DNA of 64,000 nucleotides, from assembly GCF_006538725.1 (NCBI RefSeq), contig NZ_BJLQ01000018.1:1-64000 (forward strand), read 5' to 3'. The stretch's first letter is position 1, and each line of letters begins with the position of its first letter. The notes under the pieces are model-generated. The model searched no databases, was not told the DNA's origin, and saw only the letters and a program-made list of their open reading frames with translations. A program made the translations under genes and the position numbers. Source of the DNA: Cellulomonas gelida. Lineage in GTDB: Bacteria; Actinomycetota; Actinomycetes; Actinomycetales; Cellulomonadaceae. Positions 54,355-64,000 of the stretch are shown piece after piece.

Positions 54355-56618
54355 CCGCACGTACCGCGCGCCCGGTGGTGAGCGCGACCCTCGCCCGGGT
54401 GGCCCTCGTCCTGGCCGTGCTCGTCCCGTTCCTCGTGGCCGGCCCGGGCGCGGGCCGCGCGTCGGCGGACGACCCGCTCGACCCGTCGCCGCTCTCGGCC
54501 GCGGGGAGCACGCCGGCGCTGTCGCCCGTCGAGGCCTCACCCGTCACCGTGCGCCTCACCTCGATCGCGCCGCAGGTGCTGCGCGCCGGCGAGGACCTGC
54601 ACATCTCTGCGACCGTCACCAACACGACCGACGACGTGCTCGAGAACCCCGAGGTCGTCGTCTGGTTCAACCGGTTCCGCATGTTCAGCCGCGACGAGGT
54701 CGCCGAGTGGGCCGCGCGGGACCTGCAGGACCCCGCCGGCCAGCGCTCGGTCTCGGAGCCGCTCGACGAGCCGCTCGGGCCACGCGCGACCAGGACGGTC
54801 TCGATCATCGTCCCGGCCGAGTCCGTGCGGCTCACGGACCTGCCCGGGCTGTGGGGGCCGCGCGGCCTCGCGCTCGAGTTCCGGGCGGACCGGGAGCGGC
54901 TCGGCATGGCCCGGACGTACGTGCTGTGGAGCACGACCGACGACGAGCCCCCGCGCGTGCCCGTCGCGGTCGTCGTCCCGTTCGTCGGCCCCCCGACCGC
55001 ACCCGTGCCGCGCACCGCACCCGAGTCGCCCGAGGAGCCCTCGCCCGACCCCACCCCGACGGACGGCACCGCATCGGCCGCGTCCGCAGCCGTCACCGCG
55101 GCCGCCACGGCCGACGAGGACCTCGACGACCTCACCGACGAGGGCGGCCGGCTGCGCCGGATGCTCGCCGCGGCGAACGTCGACGAGTCCGTGACGCTCG
55201 TCGTCGACCCGTCGCTGCTCGCCGCGGCCGACTCCGGCAGTGCGACCGCGCAGCGGTTCGCTGAGCGTCTGCGCACCGCGATCGGCAACCACGAGACGTA
55301 CGCGCTGCCGTGGGCGGACCCGGACGTCGCTGCGGTGCAGCACGCCGACCAGGGCGAGCTCCTTACCGTGGCGGTCGAGCGCACCCGCAGCACCGAGGAC
55401 CTCGCCGACGCGAACACCCTGCTGTGGAGCGCCGACCCCGGCACGCCCGACGCCCAGACGCTCGCGGGCGTGCAGGTGACGCGCGCCGCGGCGATGGTGA
55501 CCGGGCCGCAGCAGGCGCAGGCGTCGTCGGAGGCGCTGCAGACCGTCGCCACGTCGTCGGGCGACGTCACCACGATCGCACCCGACGCGCTGCTGACGAG
55601 CCTGGTCACGGGCGGCGCCGGCGCGCAGTCCACGCCCGCGAGCATCGCCCAGCGCGCGCTCGCCGACCTGGCCGTGGTCGCGCACGGCGCGGTGCCGCCC
55701 GCGGGCGTGGTCATCGCGGGCGACCGGGAGACCGCGCCCGGTCGCGAGGCCCTCGCGGCGGTCGTCGAGGCGCTGAAGTCCGCGCCGTGGACCGAGGCCG
55801 CGCCCCTGTCCCGCGTGCTGGCCGGCGACTCGACCGTCCCGGCGCAGCGCGCACCGCTGCCGACGGACGGCAAGAACGAGCTCGGCGCGCAGTCCGTGAC
55901 CGCGCTCGCCGACGCGCGTGAGGACGCGCGCTCGTTCGCCGAGGTCCTCGACGACCCGGAGGCGTACCTCGCGGGCATCGACGACGAGGTCCTCGCTCCG
56001 TTGGCCGTCGCGTGGCGCGCCGAGCCGAAGACCCGCGCCGAGCTCGTGCGGCAGACCGTCCAGCACGTCCGCGAGCGCGCCGAAGGGCTCTCGATCGTCG
56101 AGACGAGCGACCTCAACGTCATCGCGACCACGAGCGACCTGCGCCTCACGGTGCGCAACGACCTCACCGTCCCCGCGCGCGCGCAACTCGTCGTCGATCC
56201 GCGCAAGGCGTGCCTGACGGTGGGCGACTTCGAGACCCCCGTGCTGGACCCCGGCGACACGTCGATCACCGTGCCCCTCGAGGCGCACGCGAACTGCGAC
56301 GTGCTCGTCGAGGTCGCGCTCGTCGGCCCGTCCGGGCAGGACGTCGCCGAGCCCATCGCGTTCTCCGCGCGCCTGTCGCCGACGATCGAGTCGGTCGGGA
56401 CGGTCGTCGTCGCGATCCTGCTCGTGCTGGGGCTCGCGCTCGGCATCGCGCGCACGGTCCGGCGCGGTCAGAGCGCCCGCCGCGGCGCGCGGACCGTCGC
56501 CGAGGCCGACGCCCCCGTGAACCTCCCCGTGCTCGGCGGCACCCCCACCGATCCCGTCCCCGAGGTGTCCGACGACGAGCGCGCCCGCCGGCTCGCCGAG
56601 GACGAGGGCGCGCGGTGA
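54351..56618 (+). CDS. DUF6049-like secreted/membrane-anchored protein
   Basis: 755 aa. N-terminal signal sequence (to ASA, about residue 40), a large outer region with beta-rich domains and a Pro/Thr linker, then a C-terminal membrane helix ('[19 protein letters not shown]') and a basic cytosolic tail. It belongs to the actinobacterial family usually found between nudix and murJ; role unknown but cell-wall linked by context. It overlaps both neighbours by 4 bp. Confidence 0.8.
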   Translation: MTARTARPVVSATLARVALVLAVLVPFLVAGPGAGRASADDPLDPSPLSAAGSTPALSPVEASPVTVRLTSIAPQVLRAGEDLHISATVTNTTDDVLENPEVVVWFNRFRMFSRDEVAEWAARDLQDPAGQRSVSEPLDEPLGPRATRTVSIIVPAESVRLTDLPGLWGPRGLALEFRADRERLGMARTYVLWSTTDDEPPRVPVAVVVPFVGPPTAPVPRTAPESPEEPSPDPTPTDGTASAASAAVTAAATADEDLDDLTDEGGRLRRMLAAANVDESVTLVVDPSLLAAADSGSATAQRFAERLRTAIGNHETYALPWADPDVAAVQHADQGELLTVAVERTRSTEDLADANTLLWSADPGTPDAQTLAGVQVTRAAAMVTGPQQAQASSEALQTVATSSGDVTTIAPDALLTSLVTGGAGAQSTPASIAQRALADLAVVAHGAVPPAGVVIAGDRETAPGREALAAVVEALKSAPWTEAAPLSRVLAGDSTVPAQRAPLPTDGKNELGAQSVTALADAREDARSFAEVLDDPEAYLAGIDDEVLAPLAVAWRAEPKTRAELVRQTVQHVRERAEGLSIVETSDLNVIATTSDLRLTVRNDLTVPARAQLVVDPRKACLTVGDFETPVLDPGDTSITVPLEAHANCDVLVEVALVGPSGQDVAEPIAFSARLSPTIESVGTVVVAILLVLGLALGIARTVRRGQSARRGARTVAEADAPVNLPVLGGTPTDPVPEVSDDERARRLAEDEGAR

Positions 56619-58654
56619 CCACGGCACCGGCCGACGACGGGCGCATGCGGCGCGGTGCCGCGCTCATGGCGTCGGGCACCGCGGTCTCGCGGCTGCTCGG
56701 CCTGCTGCGCTCGATGGTGCTGTTCGCCGCGATCGGCGCGACGGGGCAGGCGGCCGACGCGTTCGCGGTCGCGAACAAGCTGCCGAACGTCATGTACATG
56801 CTGCTCGTCGGCGGCGTGCTCAACGCGGTGCTCGTGCCGCAGGTGGTGCGCGCCTACAAGAGCGACAAGGGCCAGCAGTACGTCGACCGCCTGCTGACGT
56901 TCGGCTTCGTCGTGCTGGCCGGGCTGACGCTCGTCCTCACCCTCGCGGCGCCGCTGCTGGTGCGGCTCTACGCCGACGCGTCCAGCCAGGCCCAGATGGA
57001 CCTCGCGGTGACGTTCGCCTACTGGTGCGTGCCGCAGGTCTTCTTCTACGGCGTGTACGCGCTGCTCGGGCAGGTCCTCAACGCGCGCCACTCGTTCGGC
57101 CCGTACATGTGGGCGCCGGTGGTCAACAACGTCGTGTCGATCGTGGGCTTCCTCGCGTTCATCGTCGCGTTCGGCGCCGTCCCGGAGTCCGGGCTGACGG
57201 TGGCCGGCGGCTGGGGCTCGTCGCAGGTGCTGCTGCTCGCCGGCTCCGCGACCCTCGGCGTCATGGCGCAGGCGCTCGTGCTGTTCCCCGCGCTGCGCGC
57301 CGCGGGGGTGCGGTACCGCCCGCGGTGGGGGCTGCGCGGCTCGGGGCTGGGGCGCGCGGGCACCGTGGCCACGTGGACGCTGGTCGGTCTCGCGGCGGGT
57401 CAGCTCGCGTACGTCGTCGTCTCGCGCGTGGTGTCGCAGGCCCCCGGTGCGGCCGACGGTGCCACGGACGTCGCCTCGAACGCGGCCTACGACGCCGCGT
57501 TCCTCATCTTCATGCTGCCCCACTCGCTCGTCACCGTCTCGCTCGCGACCGCGCTGTTCACGCGGCTGTCCGAGCAGGCGCACGACCAGGACACGCGCGC
57601 GGTGCGCGCGTCGCTGTCCTACGGGATGCGCGTCGTCGGCGTGTTCACCGTGCTGGCGGCCGCCGTGATCGCGGTGCTCGCGATCCCTGTGACCCGCCTG
57701 ATCCTGCCGTCCGCGAGCGCGACGACGACCGACGCGGTCGCGCAGGTCGTCATCGCGATGATCGTCGGGCTGCCCGCGTTCGGTGCGTGGTCCATCTGCC
57801 AGCGCGTGTACTTCGCGTACGAGGACACGCGCGCGATGGTCCCCGTCCAGGTGGTGATGGCGGTCGTCGTCGTCGCCGGGGCGCTGCTCGCGCGCGTCGT
57901 GCTCCCCGCGACGTCGTGGGTGGTCGGCGTGGGCGTCGCGATGAGCGTGTCGTACCTCGTCGGGGCGATCGTCGCGCTGCGGCAGCTGCACCAGCGGCTG
58001 CGCGGGGTCGACGGCGGGCGTGTGCTGCGCATGCACCTGCGGGCGACGCTCGCCGCGGTCGCCGCGGTCGTCGTCGGGCTCGTCCTGATGCTCGGCGCCG
58101 AGGCGGTGCTGCCCCGCGGCCTGGTCGCCTCGCTGCTCGAGTGCGTGCTCGTCGGCACGGTCATGTCGCTCGTGTACGTCGTGCTGCTGCGTGCGCTGCG
58201 CGTGCGCGAGCTCGACGACCTGCTGCGCCCGATCCTGCCGCGGCTCTCGCGGATCGGTCCGCTGCGCCCGCTCGTGCGCCTGCTCGCCCCGTCCGGGCGC
58301 CCGGGTCGCTACGCCGCGGCGCCCGAGCCGGCCGACGACGGTCCCGCACCCACGGGCGCGGCGGGCGGGCGCGCGCCGCGTCGCGCGACCTCGTCGCCGC
58401 ACTACCCCATGACCCCGTGGGCCGCGTGGCCCGACGTCTCCGCGCCCGAGCTCCCCGAGCCGACTCCCCCGGGCGCAGCCCCGCTCGCCCCCGAGCTGCC
58501 CGCACCGCCGCGCGCGCCACGCACGCACCGGTCCCGCCCGCACTACCCGCCGGGTCACCCGTTGTACCGGCCGAGCCGCCCGACGTCGTCGTGGCCGGGC
58601 GCCGACGACGACGAGTCCACCCACGGACCGGACACTACGGGCGGGCCCGTCTAG
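56615..58654 (+). CDS. murJ: Lipid II flippase MurJ (MviN)
   Basis: A 679-aa multi-helix membrane protein moving lipid II across the membrane. The MurJ core (about 1-520) starts 'RGAALMASGTAVSRLLGLLR' and includes 'DAFAVANKLPNVMYMLLVGG' and 'YFAYEDTRAMVPVQV'. The last 150 residues are a Pro/Arg/Ala-rich cytosolic tail, longer than in Gram-negative MurJ. Unlike mycobacterial MviN, the pseudokinase is not fused but encoded next door. Confidence 0.95.
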   Translation: MTTAPADDGRMRRGAALMASGTAVSRLLGLLRSMVLFAAIGATGQAADAFAVANKLPNVMYMLLVGGVLNAVLVPQVVRAYKSDKGQQYVDRLLTFGFVVLAGLTLVLTLAAPLLVRLYADASSQAQMDLAVTFAYWCVPQVFFYGVYALLGQVLNARHSFGPYMWAPVVNNVVSIVGFLAFIVAFGAVPESGLTVAGGWGSSQVLLLAGSATLGVMAQALVLFPALRAAGVRYRPRWGLRGSGLGRAGTVATWTLVGLAAGQLAYVVVSRVVSQAPGAADGATDVASNAAYDAAFLIFMLPHSLVTVSLATALFTRLSEQAHDQDTRAVRASLSYGMRVVGVFTVLAAAVIAVLAIPVTRLILPSASATTTDAVAQVVIAMIVGLPAFGAWSICQRVYFAYEDTRAMVPVQVVMAVVVVAGALLARVVLPATSWVVGVGVAMSVSYLVGAIVALRQLHQRLRGVDGGRVLRMHLRATLAAVAAVVVGLVLMLGAEAVLPRGLVASLLECVLVGTVMSLVYVVLLRALRVRELDDLLRPILPRLSRIGPLRPLVRLLAPSGRPGRYAAAPEPADDGPAPTGAAGGRAPRRATSSPHYPMTPWAAWPDVSAPELPEPTPPGAAPLAPELPAPPRAPRTHRSRPHYPPGHPLYRPSRPTSSWPGADDDESTHGPDTTGGPV

Positions 58655-58756
58655 AGTGCTGGCAGACGCCGCGCACCGGTCTCGCGCCCCTGGCACGACG
58701 CGCGCACGGCGGCGTGCTCGACGATCCGAACGACGACGCAGCGCACGGAGGTGCAC

Positions 58757-60829
58757 GTGAGCGAGGTGGTCGGCCCTGGCACGGAGCTGTCCGGGAGGTA
58801 CCGGGTGCTCGAGCAGGGCACCTCGGACGTGCCCGGTGTCACCGTGTGGAACGCGACCGACCAGATCCTCGACCGCCCCGTGCGGGCCGTGGTCCTGGCG
58901 AAGGGTGACGTGTCCTCGGCCCTCGACGGCGCGCGGCGCGCGGCACTCGTGTCCGACCCTCGCCTCGCCCGCGTCCTCGACGTCGGCATGCACGACGGCT
59001 ACGGCTACGTCGTCACCGAGGACGTCTCCGGACCCACCCTCGCGGACCTCGTCGCGCGCGGCCCGCTGACCCCCGACCAGGCGCGCGCCGTCATCGGGGA
59101 GGCCGCCGCCGCCCTCGAGGTCGCCCGCCGCCGGGGCCTGCACCACCTCGCGCTGCGCCCGCGGGCCCTGCGGGTCGTCGGGCCTGGCCGGGTGCTGCTC
59201 ACCGGGCTCGGGATCGACGCGACGGTCATGGGCGCTGCCGGCGGGGACGCGCGCGCGACCAGCCGGCGCGACTCCGTCGACCTCGTCCGGCTGCTCTACA
59301 CCGCGCTCACCGGCCGGTGGCCCGCGTCGTCGTCCGACGCGATCGCACCGGGCCTGCCGTCCGCACCCGCCGCCGCCGGCCTCCCCGTCCCGCCCGCCGA
59401 GCTCGTGCCGGGCGTCCCCAACGACCTCGACACGCTGTGCACCGTGACGCTCGGACCGAACGACGACGGGCCGCACACCCCCGGCGACCTGGTGCGCGAG
59501 CTCGAGCCGTGGGGGGCGATCCGCACCGAGGGCGCGCCGGTGGTCCCGCAGGCCGACGAGCCCGACGCGGCGACCGCGGTCATCCGCGAGCCCACGCCCG
59601 AGGACGACCTGCAGGACACCGCCCCGATCCGGGTGCAGCGGCAGTCCGTGCGGGACGTCTTCGACGAGCAGACGACCTCGCCGTCCGTGAACCGGCCCGG
59701 CACCCCGCCGCCTGCCGCGCCCCTGCGCACGTCCGCGTTCGGCGCGACGGCAGTGGCGCCGCCCGTCGGGTCCGTGCCGACGCGCATGCCCGCGCGGCAG
59801 GCGGGTCTCGCCGCGGGGGCCGCTGCCGTCGGTGCAGGTGCAGGTGCGGGTGGTGGTGCCGGTGCTGGTGCTGGTGCTACGCCGACCGCCGCGACCACGC
59901 CGATCGGGGGGCCGCCGCACGGGTCCCCGCCCGCGGCCGCGCCGGCGAGCATCCCGCCCAGCATCCCCCCGGGCGGCGGTGCACCCGCTCCGCAGCACGG
60001 ACCCGCGTCGGGCGCCCCCGCTCCCGCGCCGCACTCAGCCGGAGCCGTGGCTCCCCCGAGCGTCCCCGTCGGCGGTGGCGAGTCCGGCTGGCCCGCGGCG
60101 GGGCCCGGTGGCGGTGGCGGGTCCGGCGACTTCGCGTCCGTCATGGGCGAGATGGACGACGAGCCGCCCACGCGTCGGTCGTTCGACCCGACGGCCCTGG
60201 TGCTGACCGTCGTCGGCCTCGCGGTCGTCGTGGGCGTGGTGCTGGCCTTCAAGGCCCTGTTCTCGTCGCTCGACACGGGCGCGCCCGATCCCCGGCCGGC
60301 CGCGTCGAGCTCGCAGCAGGCGACGACGGGGCCGTCGGGCGAGCCGTCGGGCGAGTCCTCCGCCGAGCCGTCCGGCGAGGCGACGACGCCGGTGTCGACC
60401 GCGCCGCCCGTCATCAAGTCCGCGTCGAGCGTGGACCCCTCCGACGACGACGGCGAGCACGAGGAGGCCGTCACGCGTGCGTTCGACGGCGACACCTCGA
60501 CGTACTGGTACACGATGACGTACCAGCAGCCGAACTTCTCGGGGTTCAAGGACGGCGTCGGCTTCGTCATGCTGCTCGAGGAGCGGGCGCTCGTCAGCAA
60601 GGTGACGCTCAAGACGAACTCCACCGGCGGCCACGTCGAGATCCGCACCAGCGGCTCGGACAACCCCGGCGGCGGCACGCTCCTGGCGTCCGGCGAGTTC
60701 GGACCCGAGGTGACGTTCGACCTCGACCCCGCGACGGAGCTCGAACGCATCACCCTGTGGATCACCGAGCTGCCCACCGCGGCGGACGGGTCGTTCCGCC
60801 TCGAGCTCACCGAGGTCGAGCTCAGCTGA
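58757..60829 (+). CDS. MurJ-associated pseudokinase with extracellular discoidin-like domain
   Basis: 690 aa. Residues about 10-210 have a serine/threonine-kinase fold ('[11 protein letters not shown]' start) but the catalytic loop reads HHLALRP instead of HRDLKP and the DFG position is TGLG, so catalysis is not expected. A long Pro/Gly/Ala linker (about 230-470, with a GAGAGAG tract) leads to a membrane helix ('[16 protein letters not shown]') and an outer beta-sandwich (about 550-690) of discoidin type. In mycobacteria the equivalent domain is fused to MviN and recruits a forkhead-domain protein. Start GTG 58757 with GGAGG upstream; GTG 58751 overlaps that site. Confidence 0.85.
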   Translation: MSEVVGPGTELSGRYRVLEQGTSDVPGVTVWNATDQILDRPVRAVVLAKGDVSSALDGARRAALVSDPRLARVLDVGMHDGYGYVVTEDVSGPTLADLVARGPLTPDQARAVIGEAAAALEVARRRGLHHLALRPRALRVVGPGRVLLTGLGIDATVMGAAGGDARATSRRDSVDLVRLLYTALTGRWPASSSDAIAPGLPSAPAAAGLPVPPAELVPGVPNDLDTLCTVTLGPNDDGPHTPGDLVRELEPWGAIRTEGAPVVPQADEPDAATAVIREPTPEDDLQDTAPIRVQRQSVRDVFDEQTTSPSVNRPGTPPPAAPLRTSAFGATAVAPPVGSVPTRMPARQAGLAAGAAAVGAGAGAGGGAGAGAGATPTAATTPIGGPPHGSPPAAAPASIPPSIPPGGGAPAPQHGPASGAPAPAPHSAGAVAPPSVPVGGGESGWPAAGPGGGGGSGDFASVMGEMDDEPPTRRSFDPTALVLTVVGLAVVVGVVLAFKALFSSLDTGAPDPRPAASSSQQATTGPSGEPSGESSAEPSGEATTPVSTAPPVIKSASSVDPSDDDGEHEEAVTRAFDGDTSTYWYTMTYQQPNFSGFKDGVGFVMLLEERALVSKVTLKTNSTGGHVEIRTSGSDNPGGGTLLASGEFGPEVTFDLDPATELERITLWITELPTAADGSFRLELTEVELS

Positions 60830-60947
60830 CCGCCAGGTGTCCACAGGCGGTCCGGTTCGCGTCCCCAGGAACAGATCCGGCCTACGATCGGTTGACTGCG
60901 ACAGCCCGCCGTCTCACCGGCACCACCGACCTTTCGAGGACCACCCC

Positions 60948-61943
60948 GTGACCGACACGTCCATCCGCGAGCTCGTCATCGTCGGCTCCGGCCCGGCCGG
61001 CTACACCGCCGCGATCTACGCCGCGCGCGCCGGCCTCGCGCCGCTCGTCGTCGCCGGTTCCGTGACCGCGGGCGGTGCGCTCATGAACACCACCGAGGTC
61101 GAGAACTTCCCGGGCTGGCCCGACGGCATCCAGGGCCCCGAGCTCATGGAGAACCTGCAGAAGCAGGCGGAGAAGTTCGGCGCCGAGGTGCTGTGGGACG
61201 ACGCGACGTCGCTGTCCCTGACCGGTGCGGTCAAGGAGGTCACCGTCTCCGACGGCACCACGTACCGCGCGAAGGCCGTCATCCTCGCGACCGGTTCGGC
61301 GTACCGCGAGCTGGGCCTCGACGACGAGAAGCGACTCTCGGGGCGCGGAGTCTCGTGGTGCGCCACGTGTGACGGCTTCTTCTTCAAGGACCAGGACATC
61401 CTGGTCGTCGGCGGTGGCGACTCCGCGGTCGAGGAGGCCACCTTCCTCACGCGGTTCGGCCGCAGCGTGACGCTCGTGCACCGCCGCGACCAGCTGCGCG
61501 CATCGAAGATCATGGCCGACCGCGCTGCGGCCGACCCGAAGATCTCGTTCGCGTGGAACAGCGAGATCGTCGGGATCGACGGCGATGCCAAGGTCACCGG
61601 CGTGACGCTGCGCGACACGGTCACGGGCGAGACCCGCTCGCACGAGGCCGGCGCCGTGTTCGTCGCGATCGGTCATGTGCCGCGTACCGAGCTGGTCCTG
61701 GGTCAGGTCGAGCTCGACGAGAACGGCTACATCCAGGTCGTCGGCCGCTCGACGCGGACCAACCTCGAGGGCGTGTTCGCGTGCGGTGACGTGGTCGACC
61801 ACACCTACCGCCAGGCGATCACCGCCGCGGGCTCCGGCTGTGCCGCGGCGCTCGACGCCCAGCACTTCCTCGCCTCGCTCGGCGACGCCGTCGACCCGAT
61901 GGTGCCCACCGAGGTCCCCGTGCTGGTGGAGGACGCCCGATGA
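60948..61943 (+). CDS. trxB: Thioredoxin reductase
   Basis: 331 aa. FAD motif '[20 protein letters not shown]', redox pair CATC in '[11 protein letters not shown]', NADPH motif '[12 protein letters not shown]' and C-terminal '[21 protein letters not shown]'. GTG start at 60948 with GAGGA upstream. Overlaps trxA by 4 bp; transfers electrons from NADPH to the next gene's product. Confidence 0.96.
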   Translation: MTDTSIRELVIVGSGPAGYTAAIYAARAGLAPLVVAGSVTAGGALMNTTEVENFPGWPDGIQGPELMENLQKQAEKFGAEVLWDDATSLSLTGAVKEVTVSDGTTYRAKAVILATGSAYRELGLDDEKRLSGRGVSWCATCDGFFFKDQDILVVGGGDSAVEEATFLTRFGRSVTLVHRRDQLRASKIMADRAAADPKISFAWNSEIVGIDGDAKVTGVTLRDTVTGETRSHEAGAVFVAIGHVPRTELVLGQVELDENGYIQVVGRSTRTNLEGVFACGDVVDHTYRQAITAAGSGCAAALDAQHFLASLGDAVDPMVPTEVPVLVEDAR

Positions 61944-62260
61944 AGGACGTGACCGACGAGACCTTCGCCGCCGAGGTCCTGCAGTCCGAGATCCCCGTGG
62001 TCGTGGACTTCTGGGCGCCGTGGTGCGGTCCGTGCCGCATGGTCGCGCCGGTGCTGGCGGAGCTCGCCACGCAGTACGAGGGCCGCGTCAAGATCGTCAA
62101 GGTCAACTCCGACGAGAACCCCGGCGTGGTCGGCGACTACGGCATCGTCTCGATCCCGACGCTGAACATCTACTCCGGCGGCGAGCTCGTGAAGCAGGTC
62201 ATCGGTGCGCGCCCCAAGGCGGCGTACGCCCAGGAGATCGAGGCGCTGCTGTCCGTCTGA
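61940..62260 (+). CDS. trxA: Thioredoxin
   Basis: 106 aa with the WCGPC active site and '[12 protein letters not shown]' cis-Pro loop. Full length. Coupled to trxB by ATGA. It can recycle ArsC as well as other thiol enzymes. Confidence 0.97.
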   Translation: MKDVTDETFAAEVLQSEIPVVVDFWAPWCGPCRMVAPVLAELATQYEGRVKIVKVNSDENPGVVGDYGIVSIPTLNIYSGGELVKQVIGARPKAAYAQEIEALLSV

Positions 62261-62335
62261 GCAGCCGGCCGACGGCCGTCCCACTGCGCGGTATTGCGCG
62301 CCGGGGCGGCCGTTTCGCTGTGCCAGACTGCGGAG

Positions 62336-63676
62336 ATGACCTCGCAGCCCCTGCCCCGGCCGGAGACGTCGGGCACCCCCACGTCCTCCGCCGCAGGCAC
62401 GCGGCTCGACCCGTGGCTCGGCTCGTACGCCGAACGCACGCACGGCATGCGCTCGTCGGAGATCCGCGCGCTCTTCGCCGTGGCGAACCGGCCGGAGGTC
62501 GTCTCGCTCGCGGGCGGCATGCCGTTCCTCGACGGCCTTCCGCTCGACGCGTTGTCGCAGGTCGCAGCGTCGGTCGTCGCTGAGCGCGGCCTGCAGGCGC
62601 TGCAGTACGGCTCGGGCCAGGGCGACCAGACGCTGCGCGAGCAGATCCTCGAGGTCATGGCTCTCGAGCAGATCACCGCGCACCCCGATGACGTCGTCGT
62701 GACCACCGGTTCGCAGCAGGCGCTCGACCTCGTCACGCGGGTCTTCGTCGACCCGGGTGATGTCGTCGTCGCCGAGGCCCCGTCCTATGTCGGTGCGCTG
62801 GGCGTGTTCCGCGCGTACCAGGCAGACGTCGTGCACGTGGCGATCGACGAGCACGGGCTGGTCCCGGCCGCGCTCGAGGAGACGCTCGCCGCGCTCGCCG
62901 CCGCGGGTCGCCGCACGAAGTTCCTCTACACGGTCCCCAACTTCCACAACCCCGCCGGCGTCTCGCTCGCGCTCGAGCGCAGGCCGCAGATCCTCGAGAT
63001 CGCACGGCGCTACGGGGTGCTCGTGCTCGAGGACAACCCCTACGGACTGCTCGGCTTCGACCGTGACCCGTGGCCTGCCCTGCGGTCCTACGACGAGGAC
63101 GGGGTCATCTACCTCGGGTCCTTCTCCAAGACCTTCGCCCCCGGGTACCGGGTCGGCTGGGCCGTCGCGCCGCACGCGGTCCGCGAGAAGCTCGTCCTCG
63201 CGTCCGAGTCCGCGATCCTGTGCCCGTCGAACGCCTCGCAGATCGCGATCTCGTCCTACCTGTCGACCTGCGACTGGCGTGGACAGGTCAAGAGCTACCG
63301 GGAGATGTACCGCGAGCGGCGCGACGCCATGATCAGCGCGCTCAGCGAGCACCTGCCCGAGGCCTCGTGGACCGTCCCCGACGGAGGCTTCTACACCTGG
63401 GTCCGGCTGCCCGAGGGCCTCGATGCGCGGGACATGCTGCCGCGGGCCGTGACCGCGCGCGTCGCGTACGTGCCGGGCACTGCGTTCTACTACGACGGCA
63501 CGGGCGCCGACCACATGCGCCTGTCGTTCTGCTACCCGACCCCCGAGCGGATCCGCGAGGGCGTGCGCCGGCTCGCCGGCGTCGTCTCGGGCGAGCGCGA
63601 GCTCGTCGAGCTGTTCGGCACCGGTGGTGGTGCCTCCGACGATGACGTCGTCTCGCCCGCGCCGAACATCCCATGA
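62336..63676 (+). CDS. PLP-dependent aminotransferase (fold type I, MocR/2-aminoadipate-like)
   Basis: 446 aa. PLP Lys in 'LGSFSKTFAPGYRVGW', conserved 'TTGSQQALDLV', 'NFHNPAGVSLA' and 'EDNPYGLLGFD'. Looks like the aminotransferase domain of MocR/KAT-type enzymes without a DNA-binding domain, so a metabolic enzyme. Substrate unknown. The ATG at 62336 is only 2 nt after GGAG, so a leaderless start is possible. Confidence 0.87.
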   Translation: MTSQPLPRPETSGTPTSSAAGTRLDPWLGSYAERTHGMRSSEIRALFAVANRPEVVSLAGGMPFLDGLPLDALSQVAASVVAERGLQALQYGSGQGDQTLREQILEVMALEQITAHPDDVVVTTGSQQALDLVTRVFVDPGDVVVAEAPSYVGALGVFRAYQADVVHVAIDEHGLVPAALEETLAALAAAGRRTKFLYTVPNFHNPAGVSLALERRPQILEIARRYGVLVLEDNPYGLLGFDRDPWPALRSYDEDGVIYLGSFSKTFAPGYRVGWAVAPHAVREKLVLASESAILCPSNASQIAISSYLSTCDWRGQVKSYREMYRERRDAMISALSEHLPEASWTVPDGGFYTWVRLPEGLDARDMLPRAVTARVAYVPGTAFYYDGTGADHMRLSFCYPTPERIREGVRRLAGVVSGERELVELFGTGGGASDDDVVSPAPNIP

Positions 63677-63740
63677 TTTCATCGGCACTTCCCCGCCGTC
63701 GCTCGGTGGCGACGGTCCGCCCTCAGCTCGGAGTTCCATC

Positions 63741-64000
63741 GTGACCACGTCACCCGTCCCGCCCGCTGCCTCGCCGTCACCGTCGTCGACGCCGACTCCC
63801 GGCGTCCCCGACCGGGCACCTCGCGTCGCCGTGCTCGCCGGCGGGCTGTCCCACGAGCGCGACGTGTCGCTCCGGTCGGGCCGTCGCGTCGCCGAGGCAC
63901 TGCGCTCCTCCGGCGTCGAGGTGTCCGTGCACGATGTCGACGCCGACCTCATCGCCGCGCTCACCGAGCTCCGCCCCGATCTCGTGTGGCCCGTGCTCCA
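63741..64000 (+). CDS. D-alanine--D-alanine ligase-family protein, N-terminus (partial)
   Basis: Open frame from GTG 63741 to the right edge (86 codons). After a Pro/Ser/Thr-rich tail of about 27 residues comes 'RVAVLAGGLSHERDVSLRSG', the N-terminal nucleotide-binding opening of D-Ala-D-Ala ligases. The ATP-grasp catalytic part lies outside the window. In related genomes this gene precedes parA/parB near oriC (recalled context). Confidence 0.75.
   Translation, partial: MTTSPVPPAASPSPSSTPTPGVPDRAPRVAVLAGGLSHERDVSLRSGRRVAEALRSSGVEVSVHDVDADLIAALTELRPDLVWPVL

Noticed and set aside
59820..59882. Tandem GGTGCAGGTGC-like repeats, considered as a CRISPR or minisatellite
   Set aside because: They are in frame and encode the Gly/Ala linker of the pseudokinase protein; no spacers.
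56468..60034. Minus-strand frame of about 1188 codons across murJ and the pseudokinase gene
   Set aside because: High-GC antisense shadow of murJ and its neighbour; composition is Arg/His/Gly-rich without motifs.

Overview
High-GC DNA with GTG/TTG starts, several apparently leaderless genes and a xylan-degrading gene set points to an actinobacterium of the Cellulomonadaceae, most likely Cellulomonas or a close relative (inferred from gene content, not from a database match). The right half holds genes that sit near oriC in many actinobacteria (rpsF-ssb-rpsR-rplI, a PASTA-type PBP, padR-ino1, pcnB-nudix-DUF6049-murJ-pseudokinase-trxB-trxA, start of a ddl-like ligase), so the window probably lies close to oriC. 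I found no rRNA, tRNA or CRISPR array.

Layout. 0-2.7 kb: sugar ABC importer (permease start, lipoprotein binding protein) and its LacI-type regulator. 2.9-5.6 kb: a compact peptide-modification locus, consisting of a 25-codon ORF, a strong hairpin, an E1/MccB-like adenylyltransferase and an overlapping M50 membrane protease with a PqqD-like N-terminus. This is the best candidate for an undescribed system. 5.7-9.5 kb: secreted GH43 and GH10 enzymes with ricin-type lectin modules; a matching GH62 enzyme lies at 27.7-29.2 kb and shares an operator-like palindrome with GH43. 10.6-14.1 kb: a large cytosolic sugar-sensor/PAS/GGDEF/EAL protein. 14.2-17.7 kb: a MerR metal-response operon, a GNAT enzyme and a divergent MarR/VOC pair with twin operators. 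17.7-21.8 kb: MATE transporter and dnaB, which carries an intein with a decayed homing endonuclease.

21.8-37.6 kb is accessory DNA between dnaB and rplI: a decayed gene, truncated genes, IS3 and IS110 remnants, a Phd/VapC-type toxin-antitoxin pair, DUF427, VanW, GNAT, GH62, an epimerase, a TetR-ABC exporter operon and an arsenic cluster (arsR-phosphatase fusion, arsC, arsD, arsA, but no efflux permease here).

37.6-44.9 kb is conserved ribosomal/replication/cell-wall DNA. 45-46.2 kb holds a solitary AbiEi-like/DUF559-like gene bracketed by two copies of a 29-bp palindromic repeat. 46.2-52.1 kb has two paralogous sigma/membrane-anchored-partner modules with the same 11-nt overlap and a shared promoter motif, separated by an MFS transporter and a lipoprotein. 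52.2-64 kb is the murJ/thioredoxin block.
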